DNA of 64,000 nucleotides from Amedibacterium intestinale (GCF_010537335.1 NZ_AP019711.1:1364001-1428000); one strand, 5' to 3'; positions 42,942 through 51,921 are shown, counted from the stretch's first letter. Notes: a model not told the origin generated them from the letters alone. Translations and numbers: made by a program.

Positions 42942-44483
42942 CTATTCGAACTCTATTGTTCCAGGAGGCTTACTTGTAATATCGTAAACTACACGGTTAA
43001 CGTGTTTTACCTCATTTACAATACGATTAGAAATTACATCTAATACTTCATAAGGGATTTTTGCCCAGTCTGCTGTCATTCCATCAATAGAAGTTACTGC
43101 ACGAATTGCAACAGCATAATCATAGGTTCTCTGATCCCCCATAACACCAACAGAGCGCATGTTTGTCAAACATGTGAAATACTGCCAAATTTCTTTCTGC
43201 AATCCAGCTTTCGCAATTTCTTCTCTTAAGATATAATCAGATTCTCTAACGATTTCCAGTTTTTCTTCTGTAATATCTCCTAATACACGAATACCAAGTC
43301 CTGGTCCTGGGAATGGCTGACGCCATACCATTTCTTCAGGAAGTCCAAGCTCGATACCTAAAGCACGAACTTCATCTTTAAACAATGTATTCAATGGCTC
43401 GATCAAAGAGAACTGCATATCTTCTGGAAGTCCTCCTACATTGTGATGAGATTTGATTGTCTGTGCTGTTTTTGTTCCACTTTCAATAACATCTGTATAA
43501 AGTGTTCCCTGAGCCAGCCATTTGATATCTTCACCAACAACTAGTTTTTTCACTTCTTCATCAAATGTATATACGAATTCATTACCAATGATCTTACGTT
43601 TCTTTTCTGGATCACTTACACCAGCAAGTTTTCCCAGGAAACGATCTTTCGCATCAACTTTTGTTAAGTTGATTTTCATGTTTTCCCCAAACATCTGCAT
43701 AACGCTTTCTGCTTCACCTTTACGTAGTAAACCATGATCAATGAACATACAATATAACTGATCACCAATTGCCTTATGCAATAAAGCCGCAACAACCGAA
43801 CTGTCTACTCCACCAGAAAGTGCTAATAACACTTTATCAGTTCCTACAGTTTCACGAATCTTTTGAATTTCTGTATCAATAAAACTCTGCATAGACCAGT
43901 CATTTTTTGCCTGACATACTTCAAAAACAAAGTTTTTCAAAATATCATTTCCATATTCACTGTGACGAACTTCTGGATGGAACTGCAATGTATAAATTTT
44001 CTTTTCAGGATTGCTTGTAGCCGCAAATGGACAAGTATCACTTGATGCATCAACAACATACCCTTCTGCCAATTCTGCTACCTGATCCCCATGAGACATC
44101 CAAACCGTCTGTTTTTTAGGAAGTCCTTTAAATAGTAAAGAATCATTTTTAATTTCTATTTCTGTGCGTCCATATTCTTTTGCTTCACAAGATTTTACAT
44201 GACCGCCATTCATATAATGTGTCATCTGCATTCCATAACAGATACCTAATACAGGAATACCTGATGTAAAGATTGCAGGATCACATTTAAACGCATCTTC
44301 TTCATATACGCTGTTAGGTCCACCACTGAAGATGATCCCTTTCACATCCCCAAATGCTTTGATTTCTTCTAGTGTTATTGTATGTGGGTGCAGCTCTGAA
44401 TACACACCGAATTCACGAATACGACGTGCAATCAGCTGGTTGTACTGACTTCCAAAGTCAAGAACAATAATTTTATCAGCCAT
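42942..44483 (-). CDS. guaA: GMP synthase (glutamine-hydrolysing)
   Basis: This 513-aa enzyme converts XMP to GMP. The class I amidotransferase domain (about 1-190) has the nucleophile in VLGICYGMQ (Cys about 80) and HPEVRHSE. The ATP pyrophosphatase domain has [11 protein letters not shown] (about 225), and the dimerisation domain ends [17 protein letters not shown]. The start is ATG 44483 after AAGGAGG; the frame runs 21 codons further through the leader hairpin. The last codons and stop form the att core used by the adjacent elements, and the protein end is kept intact. Confidence 0.97.
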   Translation of the reverse strand: MADKIIVLDFGSQYNQLIARRIREFGVYSELHPHTITLEEIKAFGDVKGIIFSGGPNSVYEEDAFKCDPAIFTSGIPVLGICYGMQMTHYMNGGHVKSCEAKEYGRTEIEIKNDSLLFKGLPKKQTVWMSHGDQVAELAEGYVVDASSDTCPFAATSNPEKKIYTLQFHPEVRHSEYGNDILKNFVFEVCQAKNDWSMQSFIDTEIQKIRETVGTDKVLLALSGGVDSSVVAALLHKAIGDQLYCMFIDHGLLRKGEAESVMQMFGENMKINLTKVDAKDRFLGKLAGVSDPEKKRKIIGNEFVYTFDEEVKKLVVGEDIKWLAQGTLYTDVIESGTKTAQTIKSHHNVGGLPEDMQFSLIEPLNTLFKDEVRALGIELGLPEEMVWRQPFPGPGLGIRVLGDITEEKLEIVRESDYILREEIAKAGLQKEIWQYFTCLTNMRSVGVMGDQRTYDYAVAIRAVTSIDGMTADWAKIPYEVLDVISNRIVNEVKHVNRVVYDITSKPPGTIEFE

Positions 44484-44497
44484 AACTTCCTCCTTAT

Positions 44498-44534
44498 TAA
44501 GAAACCGATACATAATCACGTATCGGTCTTTTTC
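44498..44534. promoter_or_regulatory. Hairpin in the guaA leader
   Basis: ACCGATAC and GTATCGGT form a perfect stem with a 9-base loop between pepE and guaA. The T run is on the plus strand; on the guaA strand it is only TTTCTTAAT, just ahead of the AAGGAGG site. It may end the pepE transcript weakly or stabilise the guaA 5' end. Confidence 0.5.
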
Positions 44535-44570
44535 CTTTGTTATCATACCATTTTTTTATACTTTTTAAAA

Positions 44571-45227
44571 CTACTTTTCTAAAAAATAAAGGCTTTCTAG
44601 TGAAATTTCTTTTCCTTCCAGATATGCACTAATCTTACCTGTATCCTCTATCACCAGCATCCCATTATCTTTACAGTTATAAACAGAAAGATCATAAGGT
44701 TTTGCAGCTTCCAGAATTCCTTTTCTTTTTTCATCCTGTGCATGTGGATTAAAAATTCCTTTTACCAAATGAAAACCTTCCTCTATACAGAAACTGCCAT
44801 CTTCTTTCCAGTCACTATAGGCATAAGAAAAGAAAACATTCGCTCCTGCACTATTTCCAATCAAAATTTTATTCTCTTTAAAAAACAACTCTTTCAAGAT
44901 TTCATCTGCCTGTATTTCTATCAGTTTATCCTTTAATACTTTCATATTGCCGGCACCAAGATAAATAACATCTGCTTCTTTCATCATCATATGTATCTCT
45001 TGTATGGCTTTTTTTGTATGAAAAAGGCGTAAAACTTCAACACTGCATCCCATTTTGCGCAAATGTTTTTTCATACGTTTCCCATATCCCTGATCATCAT
45101 AAGATGCACATGGAAGAAACAAAACGGATATATTTTCTTTTCCACAAGAAGCAAGCGCCATTTCTTCCATCCAGTGATATTCTTCCTTTTGAAAACTTCC
45201 TCCGCCAATCGCAAAGATTTTTCCCAT
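44571..45227 (-). CDS. pepE: Peptidase S51 (dipeptidase E-like)
   Basis: This 218-aa protein has the S51 fold: the start KIFAIGGGSFQKEE, VIYLGAGNMKVLKDKL and the nucleophile Ser in LIGNSAGANVFF (about residue 126), followed by FHLVKGIFNPHAQDE. Peptidase E releases N-terminal aspartate from dipeptides; some relatives handle cyanophycin. It has no signal peptide. It is coupled to the upstream aminotransferase gene, whose stop overlaps its ATG. Confidence 0.83.
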   Translation of the reverse strand: MGKIFAIGGGSFQKEEYHWMEEMALASCGKENISVLFLPCASYDDQGYGKRMKKHLRKMGCSVEVLRLFHTKKAIQEIHMMMKEADVIYLGAGNMKVLKDKLIEIQADEILKELFFKENKILIGNSAGANVFFSYAYSDWKEDGSFCIEEGFHLVKGIFNPHAQDEKRKGILEAAKPYDLSVYNCKDNGMLVIEDTGKISAYLEGKEISLESLYFLEK

Positions 45228-46393
45228 TATCCTAAAAACCTTTTTTCTTTCAAAATTTCAAGTGCCTTCTCTATAATTTCTTCCGGCTGTACCAAAGCAA
45301 AGCGAACAAAACCTTCTCCTTCTTTTCCAAATGCACTTCCAGGTGTTACTAGAATACCGCATTCTTTTAATAGAGAAAGAGCAAATTCCTCGCTGTTTGT
45401 ATATCCATCAGGCAATGGTGCCCAAATAAACATCGTTGCTTTTGGTTTTTCCACATACCATCCTAATGCACACAATCCCTCTACCAACAAATCTCTTCTT
45501 TTTTGATATTGCATACATGTTTGTTTCACACAGCTTTGATCTTGTGTTAAAGCCGCAACCGCTGCTTTTTGAACTGGTAAAAACATTCCATAATCAATAT
45601 TGCTTTTCAGCTTTTTCAACATAGAAACAGCCTGGGCATTCCCCACACAGATTCCAATTCTTGCACCTGCCATACCATAGCTTTTAGAAAAAGAATTAAA
45701 CTCAATTCCCACTTCTTTTGCCCCTGGATATGATAAGAAACTTTTCCCATCTTCCCCATCAAATACCAGATTGCTGTAGGCTGTATCATGAACAACTAGA
45801 ATATCATAGCGTTTCGCAAAAGCAATCAATTCTTCATAAAACGCATCATCTGCGGTCGCTCCTGTAGGATTATTTGGATAAGAAATAATCATCATCTTCG
45901 CCTTCTGTGCAATAGTTTCTGGTATTTCATCAAAGCGAATCAAATAATCATTCTCTTTTCGCATCGGCATTTCATAAATTTGCGCATTGGCAATTCTTGG
46001 TCCATTTTCAAAAACAGGATAACTTGGTGAAGGAATCAATACGATATCTCCTTCATCACATACCGTTAAGGCAATATGTGCCAACCCTTCCTGTGACCCC
46101 TGCAAAGACATAATTTCACTGTTTTCATCCAGTTCTACCTGATAGCGATCATGATACCAGTTTTTAACTGTCGTACGAAATTCACTTGTATCCTTTAAAG
46201 AATACATATAACATGTTTTATCACTAGCTGCTTCCAGTAAAGCCTGCATAACTTTTTTGGAAGGCGCAATATCAGGACTTCCAACCGCAAAATCAAGAAC
46301 TTCTTTTCCTTCCTTTATCATTTTTTCTTTTTCTATATCCAAACTGGAAAAAACCGATGTCTGTAATGCTTCCATTCTTTTTGAAAACTGCAT
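45227..46393 (-). CDS. Class I/II aminotransferase (aspartate / LL-DAP type)
   Basis: This 388-aa PLP enzyme shows VLDFAVGSPDIAPS near the N-terminus, SLQGSQEGLAHIALTVCD, the cofactor-binding SYPNNPTGATA (about 170), VHDTAYSNLVFDG and the Schiff-base Lys in FNSFSKSYGMAGARIG (about 235), and a C-terminal substrate-carboxylate Arg in GFVRFAL. It resembles the LL-diaminopimelate/alanine-glutamate aminotransferase group; the exact donor cannot be decided. It is co-transcribed with the peptidase gene. Confidence 0.85.
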   Translation of the reverse strand: MQFSKRMEALQTSVFSSLDIEKEKMIKEGKEVLDFAVGSPDIAPSKKVMQALLEAASDKTCYMYSLKDTSEFRTTVKNWYHDRYQVELDENSEIMSLQGSQEGLAHIALTVCDEGDIVLIPSPSYPVFENGPRIANAQIYEMPMRKENDYLIRFDEIPETIAQKAKMMIISYPNNPTGATADDAFYEELIAFAKRYDILVVHDTAYSNLVFDGEDGKSFLSYPGAKEVGIEFNSFSKSYGMAGARIGICVGNAQAVSMLKKLKSNIDYGMFLPVQKAAVAALTQDQSCVKQTCMQYQKRRDLLVEGLCALGWYVEKPKATMFIWAPLPDGYTNSEEFALSLLKECGILVTPGSAFGKEGEGFVRFALVQPEEIIEKALEILKEKRFLG

Positions 46394-46409
46394 AATATCC
46401 CTCTTTCTT

Positions 46410-46448
46410 TAAAAAAACACCCCGCCAGCCAATATCGCAAGCAGGGTA
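46410..46448 (-). terminator. Terminator after the 77-aa protein gene
   Basis: ACCCTGC and GCGGGGT arms with an inner GC pairing are followed by TTTTTTT on the minus strand. Confidence 0.7.
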
Positions 46449-46457
46449 TATGAATCC

Positions 46458-46691
46458 TTACATATGCTCGATGATTTCTACTTCCACCTTTTTTTCAGAC
46501 GGATAAAATTCATATGTGATTTTCGCAAGATTCGTATCACCTAAATTTTTTGTTAATACACGCATGATATTTTCTGTTAGCGTTTTTGCGTCTTCTTCTT
46601 TTTCACAAAAATACTCAATTTTTGTACTTACGTGTTTTCTTGCAGAAACATTTTTTGAAATTTCTTCTGTTAAACGAATTGTATTTTTCAT
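46458..46691 (-). CDS. Small hypothetical protein (77 aa)
   Basis: A soluble 77-aa protein of mixed alpha/beta pattern starts MKNTIRLTEEISKNVSARKH and ends KITYEFYPSEKKVEVEIIEHM. It has a good AAGGAGACATGAAGT leader before ATG and its own terminator, so it is very probably real. No family is recognised. Its neighbours are an aminotransferase and a zinc-ribbon membrane protein. Confidence 0.65.
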   Translation of the reverse strand: MKNTIRLTEEISKNVSARKHVSTKIEYFCEKEEDAKTLTENIMRVLTKNLGDTNLAKITYEFYPSEKKVEVEIIEHM

Positions 46692-46775
46692 ACTTCATGT
46701 CTCCTTACTATCCATGTATTATCTTACCACATTCTCTATCTTAAGAAAAGTTTTATTTTTCTATCACCCTGCGAT

Positions 46776-47096
46776 TTACTCTCCAATAAGAAAAGTAAAA
46801 ATCAAAACAGCCAATACAAGAAGAATCCCAACAATCGTTGTTTTTGTCATCTCTGCACTAAAAGACATCTCCTTTTTTTCTTTTCTATTTTTATAAAACT
46901 GCTGTTTTCTTTTTTCAATTTCTTTATGCACATGATTTTCTTCCATCATCTGATACCTTGTTTTATCATGGGAATATCCTTTTGATTTTTCATCAGATGC
47001 TGCATATTTTTTGTTTGCTATCGTTCTTTTCCCACAAATCTCACAATGTAACTCATCGGTTTCATTTTCACAAAAAGTACAAAATCTTTTTTTCAT
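46776..47096 (-). CDS. Zinc-ribbon protein with C-terminal membrane anchor
   Basis: This 106-aa protein begins MKKRFCTFCENETDELHCEICGKR, two CxxC knuckles forming a zinc ribbon. A charged helical linker (about 30-80) and one C-terminal membrane helix (TTIVGILLVLAVLIFTFLIGE) follow. The topology suggests a tail-anchored cytosolic ribbon. The function is unknown. It lies beside the left copy of the IS-flanking direct repeat. Confidence 0.7.
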   Translation of the reverse strand: MKKRFCTFCENETDELHCEICGKRTIANKKYAASDEKSKGYSHDKTRYQMMEENHVHKEIEKRKQQFYKNRKEKKEMSFSAEMTKTTIVGILLVLAVLIFTFLIGE

Positions 47097-47119
47097 AAGT
47101 ATCCCCTCTTTATACTAAT

Positions 47120-47291
47120 ATTATACTTGAATTCAACAATTTCTTCACGCTTTTTCTTCGTATTATAAAAGGATTCTTGACTTACTTCTTTTCTCTTACT
47201 AAAATAAATGCATACTAAAGGAGGAAATACACATTTTTTGTGTAATAGGATAGATATGGAAAATAAACATAGGGGACTTGCTATTGGTTCC
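47120..47291. repeat. Left copy of the 172-bp direct repeat flanking the IS1634-family element
   Basis: It is identical, by reading, to 49268-49439. It holds the upstream region and first 12 codons of the DUF4190-like gene, whose frame here runs into the IS and stops after a few codons. It is interpreted as a long target duplication. Confidence 0.88.
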
Positions 47292-49267
47292 CGGGAGTTT
47301 GACACATATAAAATTTCATAAATTTACTATGGCGCTTTAAACACGCGCTTTTCTTTTACTTTTTTTGTCAAATTTTATGTTTTATTGTGTGCTATATTGT
47401 GCTATATGTGTTATTATTATATTGGGTGATGAATATGTACGTTGCAATCAATGGCACTGGCAATTCCAAAAGCATTTATATTATGAGTTCTTATCGCAAA
47501 AACAATGGTAAAACTTCTAGTCGCATTTTTAGAAAGCTTGGTCGATTAAATGACCTGCTTCCTCAATTTGATAATAATGAAGAAAAATTATTGGAATGGG
47601 CTCGTTCTGAAGCTAAAAAAGACACTTTATCCCATCAACAGGATACTGCACCTGTTCTCATACCTTTCTCTAGCGACAAAAAAATCAAAAAAAATGAAGT
47701 TTTGTTATTTAATGTTGGCTACCTATTCCTTCAATCCATCTGTTCCAATCTTCATTTTGACAATATTTGTCGTAATATTAAGAATCATCATAAATTCGAA
47801 TATGATATCCATCGCATCCTCTGCGATCTTGTCTACGCTCGTGTTCTATATCCTTCCAGTAAACGCTCTTCTTTCTCTTTCGCTCATTCTCTGCTGGAAC
47901 AGCCAAAGTATAAATTACAGGATATCTATCGTTCCTTATCTATATTGGCCGAGGAATCTGATTACATACAGGCGGAAGTTTATCGAAATTCCAACTTCCT
48001 TCATAAAAGAAACACAAAAGTTCTTTATTATGACTGTACGAACTATTACTTTGAAATCGAACAAGAAGATGAACTTAAAAAATACGGAAAAAGCAAAGAA
48101 CATCGTCCAAATCCTATCGTAGGCATGGGGTTATTCATGGATGGAGATGGTTTCCCTTTAGCTTTTGATATCTTTCCCGGAAATCAAAACGAACAGAAAT
48201 CCTTGAAACCATTAGAACATAAAGTTATTCAGGATTTCGACTGTTCCGAATTCATCTACTGCTCAGACAGTGGACTGGCATCACAGAATAACAAACTGTT
48301 CAATGATATAGGAAGAAGATCCTATGTCATTACACAGTCATTAAAAAAATTAAAGAAAGAAGATAGAGATATCGCTTTAAATACGAAACAATATCGAAAA
48401 GTAGGAAGCAGCACATTCATTGATTTGAAAGATCTTGATGAAAATGACCCAGAGGTATATGAATCCATCTATTATAAAGAAGTACCTATAGAATCTAAAA
48501 AGATATCGGAAACTCTTATCGTTACCTATTCTCCAAAATATAAAGCTTATCAGGAAAAGATAAGACAGGGGCAGATAGACAGAGCAAAAAACATGATAAG
48601 TGAAAATGGAAAAATCAAAAAGAACAGAAAAAATCCGAATGATCCAAGCAGATTTACAAAGAGGACTTCCATCACAGCGAATGGAGAAGTAGCAGAAGAA
48701 GAAATCTACGAAATCGATCAGGAGGCTATAGATAAAGAAGCAATGTATGATGGTTTCTATGCGGTAAGCACAGATATGGAAGGTGATGTAGCGGAGATCA
48801 TCGCCATCAACAAACGCAGATGGCAGATCGAAGAGTGCTTTAGAATAATGAAAACAGATTTTGATGCACGACCAATCTATCTGCAAAGAGAAGACAGGAT
48901 CAAAGCGCATTTCCTGATTTGTTTCTTGTCCCTTCTGATATATCGAATATTAGAATATAAATTAGAGAAAAAATATACATCTGAACAAATAATAGATACA
49001 TTGAGAAAGATGAACGTAACAAAATTAAAAGAAGGATTAGGATATATACCTTCTTACACACGAACAGATTTAACAGATTTACTGCATGAGTTGTTTGGTT
49101 TTGAAACAGACAGAGAAATAATAAAACGATCCACAATGAGAAATATTATCAAATACACAAAAGAACATCATATATAGCACAATTCGTTACAAAGACAAAA
49201 AGTGCAAAAAAGCTTAATTCTAAAGTCTTTAATGCACTTTTTTTGCTTTCTAACTGTCAAAGACGAG
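47292..49267 (+). mobile_element. IS1634-family insertion sequence
   Basis: This 1976-bp element has related ends (left CGGGAGTTTGACA; right, inverted, CTCGTCTTTGACA), one transposase gene and a long perfect direct repeat on each side. IS1549 and IS1634 are known for unusually long target duplications, which explains the 172-bp repeats. The repeats being identical suggests a recent insertion. Confidence 0.85.
47435..49177 (+). CDS. IS1634-family transposase
   Basis: This 580-aa DDE enzyme of the IS4-like IS1549/IS1634 group begins MYVAINGTGNSKSIYIMSSY. The first Asp is in VLYYDCTNYYF (about 205), the second in EFIYCSDSGLAS (about 280), and the Glu in KRRWQIEECFRIMKTDFDARP (about 485). The tail LICFLSLLIYRILE is typical. 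The frame is intact. I start at ATG 47435 behind GGGTG; ATG 47429 is also possible. Confidence 0.9.
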   Translation: MYVAINGTGNSKSIYIMSSYRKNNGKTSSRIFRKLGRLNDLLPQFDNNEEKLLEWARSEAKKDTLSHQQDTAPVLIPFSSDKKIKKNEVLLFNVGYLFLQSICSNLHFDNICRNIKNHHKFEYDIHRILCDLVYARVLYPSSKRSSFSFAHSLLEQPKYKLQDIYRSLSILAEESDYIQAEVYRNSNFLHKRNTKVLYYDCTNYYFEIEQEDELKKYGKSKEHRPNPIVGMGLFMDGDGFPLAFDIFPGNQNEQKSLKPLEHKVIQDFDCSEFIYCSDSGLASQNNKLFNDIGRRSYVITQSLKKLKKEDRDIALNTKQYRKVGSSTFIDLKDLDENDPEVYESIYYKEVPIESKKISETLIVTYSPKYKAYQEKIRQGQIDRAKNMISENGKIKKNRKNPNDPSRFTKRTSITANGEVAEEEIYEIDQEAIDKEAMYDGFYAVSTDMEGDVAEIIAINKRRWQIEECFRIMKTDFDARPIYLQREDRIKAHFLICFLSLLIYRILEYKLEKKYTSEQIIDTLRKMNVTKLKEGLGYIPSYTRTDLTDLLHELFGFETDREIIKRSTMRNIIKYTKEHHI

Positions 49268-49439
49268 ATTATACTTGAATTCAACAATTTCTTCACGCTT
49301 TTTCTTCGTATTATAAAAGGATTCTTGACTTACTTCTTTTCTCTTACTAAAATAAATGCATACTAAAGGAGGAAATACACATTTTTTGTGTAATAGGATA
49401 GATATGGAAAATAAACATAGGGGACTTGCTATTGGTTCC
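49268..49439. repeat. Right copy of the 172-bp direct repeat
   Basis: This is the counterpart of 47120-47291. It retains the upstream region and the start of the intact DUF4190-like gene, so the insertion did not destroy that gene. Confidence 0.88.
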
Positions 49440-49697
49440 ATGACAACAGGAATCGTTTCAACATCAATAAGTGCAGTATCATTGATAGTTTCTTTTTTCT
49501 TTTTACTTCCAGGATGCATTGGTGCTGCTATATCCATTGCCTGCGGCATAGTTGCGATAGCTTTAAGCAATCGTTCTCGTCCTATGGGTAGAGCCATTGC
49601 CGGCATTGTTTTAGGAATCGTTGGTGTCAGTATCAGTGGAATTCTGCTTTTAATTAATCTAATACTAATTTTCATTTTTCATTTTCCCATGCTATAG
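49404..49697 (+). CDS. DUF4190-like small membrane protein
   Basis: This 97-aa protein has two or three membrane helices arranged as GLAIGSMTTGIVSTSISAVS, GCIGAAISIACGIVAIALSNR and AIAGIVLGIVGVSISGILL. The repeated G-x-x-x-G-I-V pattern is that of DUF4190. I start at ATG 49404, preceded by ATAGGATAGAT. A terminator follows at once. The function is unknown. Its upstream region was duplicated by the IS insertion, so its own promoter is probably kept. Confidence 0.75.
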   Translation: MENKHRGLAIGSMTTGIVSTSISAVSLIVSFFFLLPGCIGAAISIACGIVAIALSNRSRPMGRAIAGIVLGIVGVSISGILLLINLILIFIFHFPML

Positions 49698-49719
49698 AAA
49701 GGCCGCAAGCCTTTTTTTT
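49698..49719 (+). terminator. Terminator of the DUF4190-like gene
   Basis: The AAGGC/GCCTT stem with a 4-base loop is followed by TTTTTTT. Confidence 0.8.
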
Positions 49720-49765
49720 CATTTCTATTTCTGATAAAATCTAAACAGAACAAGGAGGAAGTACA

Positions 49766-51139
49766 ATGAAAACAAGAATAGAACATGATTCTATGGGAGA
49801 AATTGCAGTACCTGCAGATAAATACTGGGGTGCACAGACACAAAGAAGTTTTGAAAATTTTAAAATCAGTGAAGAAAAAATACCAATGCCTGTCATTTAT
49901 GCATTTGCACACTTAAAAATGGCTTGTGCAGAAGTAAATTATAAAAAAGGATTATTAAGTGAAGAAAAAAAAGAAATGATCAAACAGGCAGCTTTGGAAA
50001 TTATTGATAAAAAACTGGATAGCCATTTCCCATTATCTGTATGGCAAACAGGAAGTGGTACGCAAAGCAATATGAATGTGAATGAAGTAATTGCCAATCG
50101 TGGAAATATACTATGTGGCAAGAAGCTGTTACATCCAAACGATGATGTAAACAAGAGTCAAAGTTCAAATGATACGTTTCCTACAGCTATGCATATTGCA
50201 GCTGTATTAGGCATTCAAAAACTTCAGCAGGAAGTACAAAACATGATTTCAGTAATGAAGCGCTTGGAAGAAGAAAACAAACATATCATTAAGATTGGAC
50301 GTACGCATCTACAAGATGCCACTCCACTTCGTTTCTCAGATGAAATCAGTGGATGGAGAAGCATGCTGGAAAACAATATGGAAATGCTTTCTATGGCTGT
50401 TTCTTCTTTGCGTAAGCTGGCAATTGGAGGAACTGCTGTTGGAACCGGATTAAATGCTCCAGATAACTTTGGAAGTGATGTATGTGCTGTTTTATCTGAA
50501 CAATTACATACAACATTTGAATCTGATCCAAATAAGTTTCATGCCTTAAGCTCTCGTGATGATATTAGTTTTGCGCATGGGGCATTAAAAGCACTTGCTG
50601 CTAACTGCATGAAAATCGCCAATGATATTCGCTGGCTGGCCAGCGGTCCACGATGTGGTCTTGGAGAAATCCGTATTCCAGAAAATGAACCAGGTTCCAG
50701 TATCATGCCTGGAAAAGTAAACCCAACACAATGTGAAGCTATGACCATGGCAGCAGTACAAGTTATGGGCAATGATACAGCTATTGGATTTGCCGCATCA
50801 CAGGGAAACTTTGAATTAAATGTATATCTTCCTCTTATCATTTATAACTTTTTACAATCCACAACTCTTCTTCATGATGCTCTGTCTTCTTTCCGTATCC
50901 ATTGTGTAGAGGGCATTGTCGCAAATGAAGAAAAGATGAAAGAATACCTGCACAATTCCTTAATGCTGGTAACCGCACTGAATCCTTATATCGGTTATGA
51001 AAATGCCGCAAAAACAGCAAAAAATGCATATCAGAAAGGTATCTCATTAAAAGAGTCCTGTGTTTCCCTAGGTTTCTTAAAACCAGAAGAATTTGATGCT
51101 TATGTACAGGCAGAACATATGGTAAAACCATTAAAGTAG
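49766..51139 (+). CDS. fumC: Class II fumarate hydratase
   Basis: This 457-aa enzyme interconverts fumarate and malate. It has the family landmarks TRIEHDSMGEIAVPADKYWG at the N-terminus, WQTGSGTQSNMNVNEVIANR (about 95), SQSSNDTFPTAMH, GRTHLQDATP (about 185) and the signature GSSIMPGKVNPTQCEA (about 315). The length is normal. AAGGAGG is 8 bases before ATG. A 133-aa protein gene follows 9 bases later in the same transcript. Confidence 0.96.
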   Translation: MKTRIEHDSMGEIAVPADKYWGAQTQRSFENFKISEEKIPMPVIYAFAHLKMACAEVNYKKGLLSEEKKEMIKQAALEIIDKKLDSHFPLSVWQTGSGTQSNMNVNEVIANRGNILCGKKLLHPNDDVNKSQSSNDTFPTAMHIAAVLGIQKLQQEVQNMISVMKRLEEENKHIIKIGRTHLQDATPLRFSDEISGWRSMLENNMEMLSMAVSSLRKLAIGGTAVGTGLNAPDNFGSDVCAVLSEQLHTTFESDPNKFHALSSRDDISFAHGALKALAANCMKIANDIRWLASGPRCGLGEIRIPENEPGSSIMPGKVNPTQCEAMTMAAVQVMGNDTAIGFAASQGNFELNVYLPLIIYNFLQSTTLLHDALSSFRIHCVEGIVANEEKMKEYLHNSLMLVTALNPYIGYENAAKTAKNAYQKGISLKESCVSLGFLKPEEFDAYVQAEHMVKPLK

Positions 51140-51148
51140 GTGATATAG

Positions 51149-51550
51149 ATGTTAGATTTACAAAAACATAAAGATTTTTTGTGGAAGTATACATTAAGCT
51201 ATGGAAAACTTGAACAGCGTGATGGAATCTCTGTTTTCCCCTTTTGTAATATCTTGATGGAAGAAGGAAAAACAATAGAAGATTATAAAAGCGATGCTAT
51301 CAAAGAAAAACTATACAATGCACAAAATGTTAGTGAAATATTTGATCTTATATCCAAAGAATATAAAGGATATTATTTTATGGAAATCAGCACCCCTTTA
51401 TCAGAAGATAAAGAACTATATTCCAGTCTTCTAAAAAAAGCATTTGATACATGCGGATACCATGGATATATCTCTCAGAAAAATTACGAACATCTTGTCG
51501 AATTTGCCAGTGAAGACGTAAAAGACTATATACTTAAACACTTAGCATAA
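51149..51550 (+). CDS. Hypothetical protein in the fumC operon (133 aa)
   Basis: A soluble 133-aa protein begins MLDLQKHKDFLWKYTLSYGK and ends VEFASEDVKDYILKHLA. It is mixed helical without signal or membrane segment. It starts 9 bases after the fumC stop and is followed by a terminator, so it is the second gene of that operon. No family is recognised and the link to fumarase is only positional. Confidence 0.7.
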   Translation: MLDLQKHKDFLWKYTLSYGKLEQRDGISVFPFCNILMEEGKTIEDYKSDAIKEKLYNAQNVSEIFDLISKEYKGYYFMEISTPLSEDKELYSSLLKKAFDTCGYHGYISQKNYEHLVEFASEDVKDYILKHLA

Positions 51551-51556
51551 ACATAA

Positions 51557-51594
51557 GAAAATGCTGTTAGAATTCTCTCTAACAGCATTTATTT
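51557..51594 (+). terminator. Terminator of the fumC operon
   Basis: A 13-bp stem (AAATGCTGTTAGA/TCTAACAGCATTT) with a 6-base loop and a T-rich tail. Confidence 0.85.
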
Positions 51595-51600
51595 ATTCCA

Positions 51601-51676
51601 TGGTGGAGGTTAACGGGCTCGAACCGCTGACCCTCTGCTTGTAAGGCAGATGCTCTCCCAACTGAGCTAAACCTCC
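51601..51676 (-). tRNA. tRNA-Val (anticodon TAC)
   Basis: The minus strand folds into a full cloverleaf: acceptor GGAGGTT/AACCTCC, D arm with AGCTCAGTTGGGAGAGC, anticodon stem CTGCC around CTTACAA (anticodon TAC), T arm with GGTTCGAGCCC, and an encoded CCA end. The gene is 76 bases. Its transcript is convergent with the fumC operon. Confidence 0.95.
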
Positions 51677-51761
51677 CTTTAACATATATTATCTTATCAT
51701 TAGAATTGTATGTATGCAAGAAAAAATCCTTTTTCTTCTTTTCTTTTTGTGTTACCATGAA

Positions 51762-51912
51762 TATGGCGGTATTCCTAATATAGGAAACTGCACAGAAAAA
51801 CGAGTGAAAAGATCAAGAACATATTCAATAAAAGAAATGCTACTTGAAAAACAAAATCTTTTTCAGATGTTTTTTTGTGCGCTGCCTTGTGCAGTTTTTT
51901 TCTGCAAAAAGG
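51762..51912 (+). promoter_or_regulatory. Structured leader, possible translational riboswitch
   Basis: A hairpin GCGGT-A-TTCCTA / TAGGAA-ACTGC lies near 51763-51791. Part of its 3' arm, ACTGCACA (51787-51794), can pair instead with TGTGCAGT (51888-51895). The latter can also pair within CCTTGTGCAG / CTGCAAAAAGG (51885-51912), a hairpin that would cover the start of the AAAAAGGAGGG ribosome binding site. These exclusive pairings are the logic of a riboswitch, but no known class is recognised. Confidence 0.4.
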
Positions 51913-51921
51913 AGGGTACAT

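Larger units (their letters stand above)
41519..42953. mobile_element. Small att-flanked block next to guaA (CIME-like)
   Basis: The block lies between the right att core of the large element and the att core over the guaA stop codon (42941-42953). It carries one gene (DUF1016 nuclease) and no recombinase. Such att-flanked remnants can be mobilised in cis by the neighbouring element. It may be the rest of an older tandem integration. Confidence 0.55.

Noticed and set aside
47093-47305. 70-codon minus-strand frame across the left 172-bp repeat, with a related frame at 49250-49675
   Set aside because: Both are antisense to the DUF4190-like gene region and exist twice only because the sequence is duplicated.
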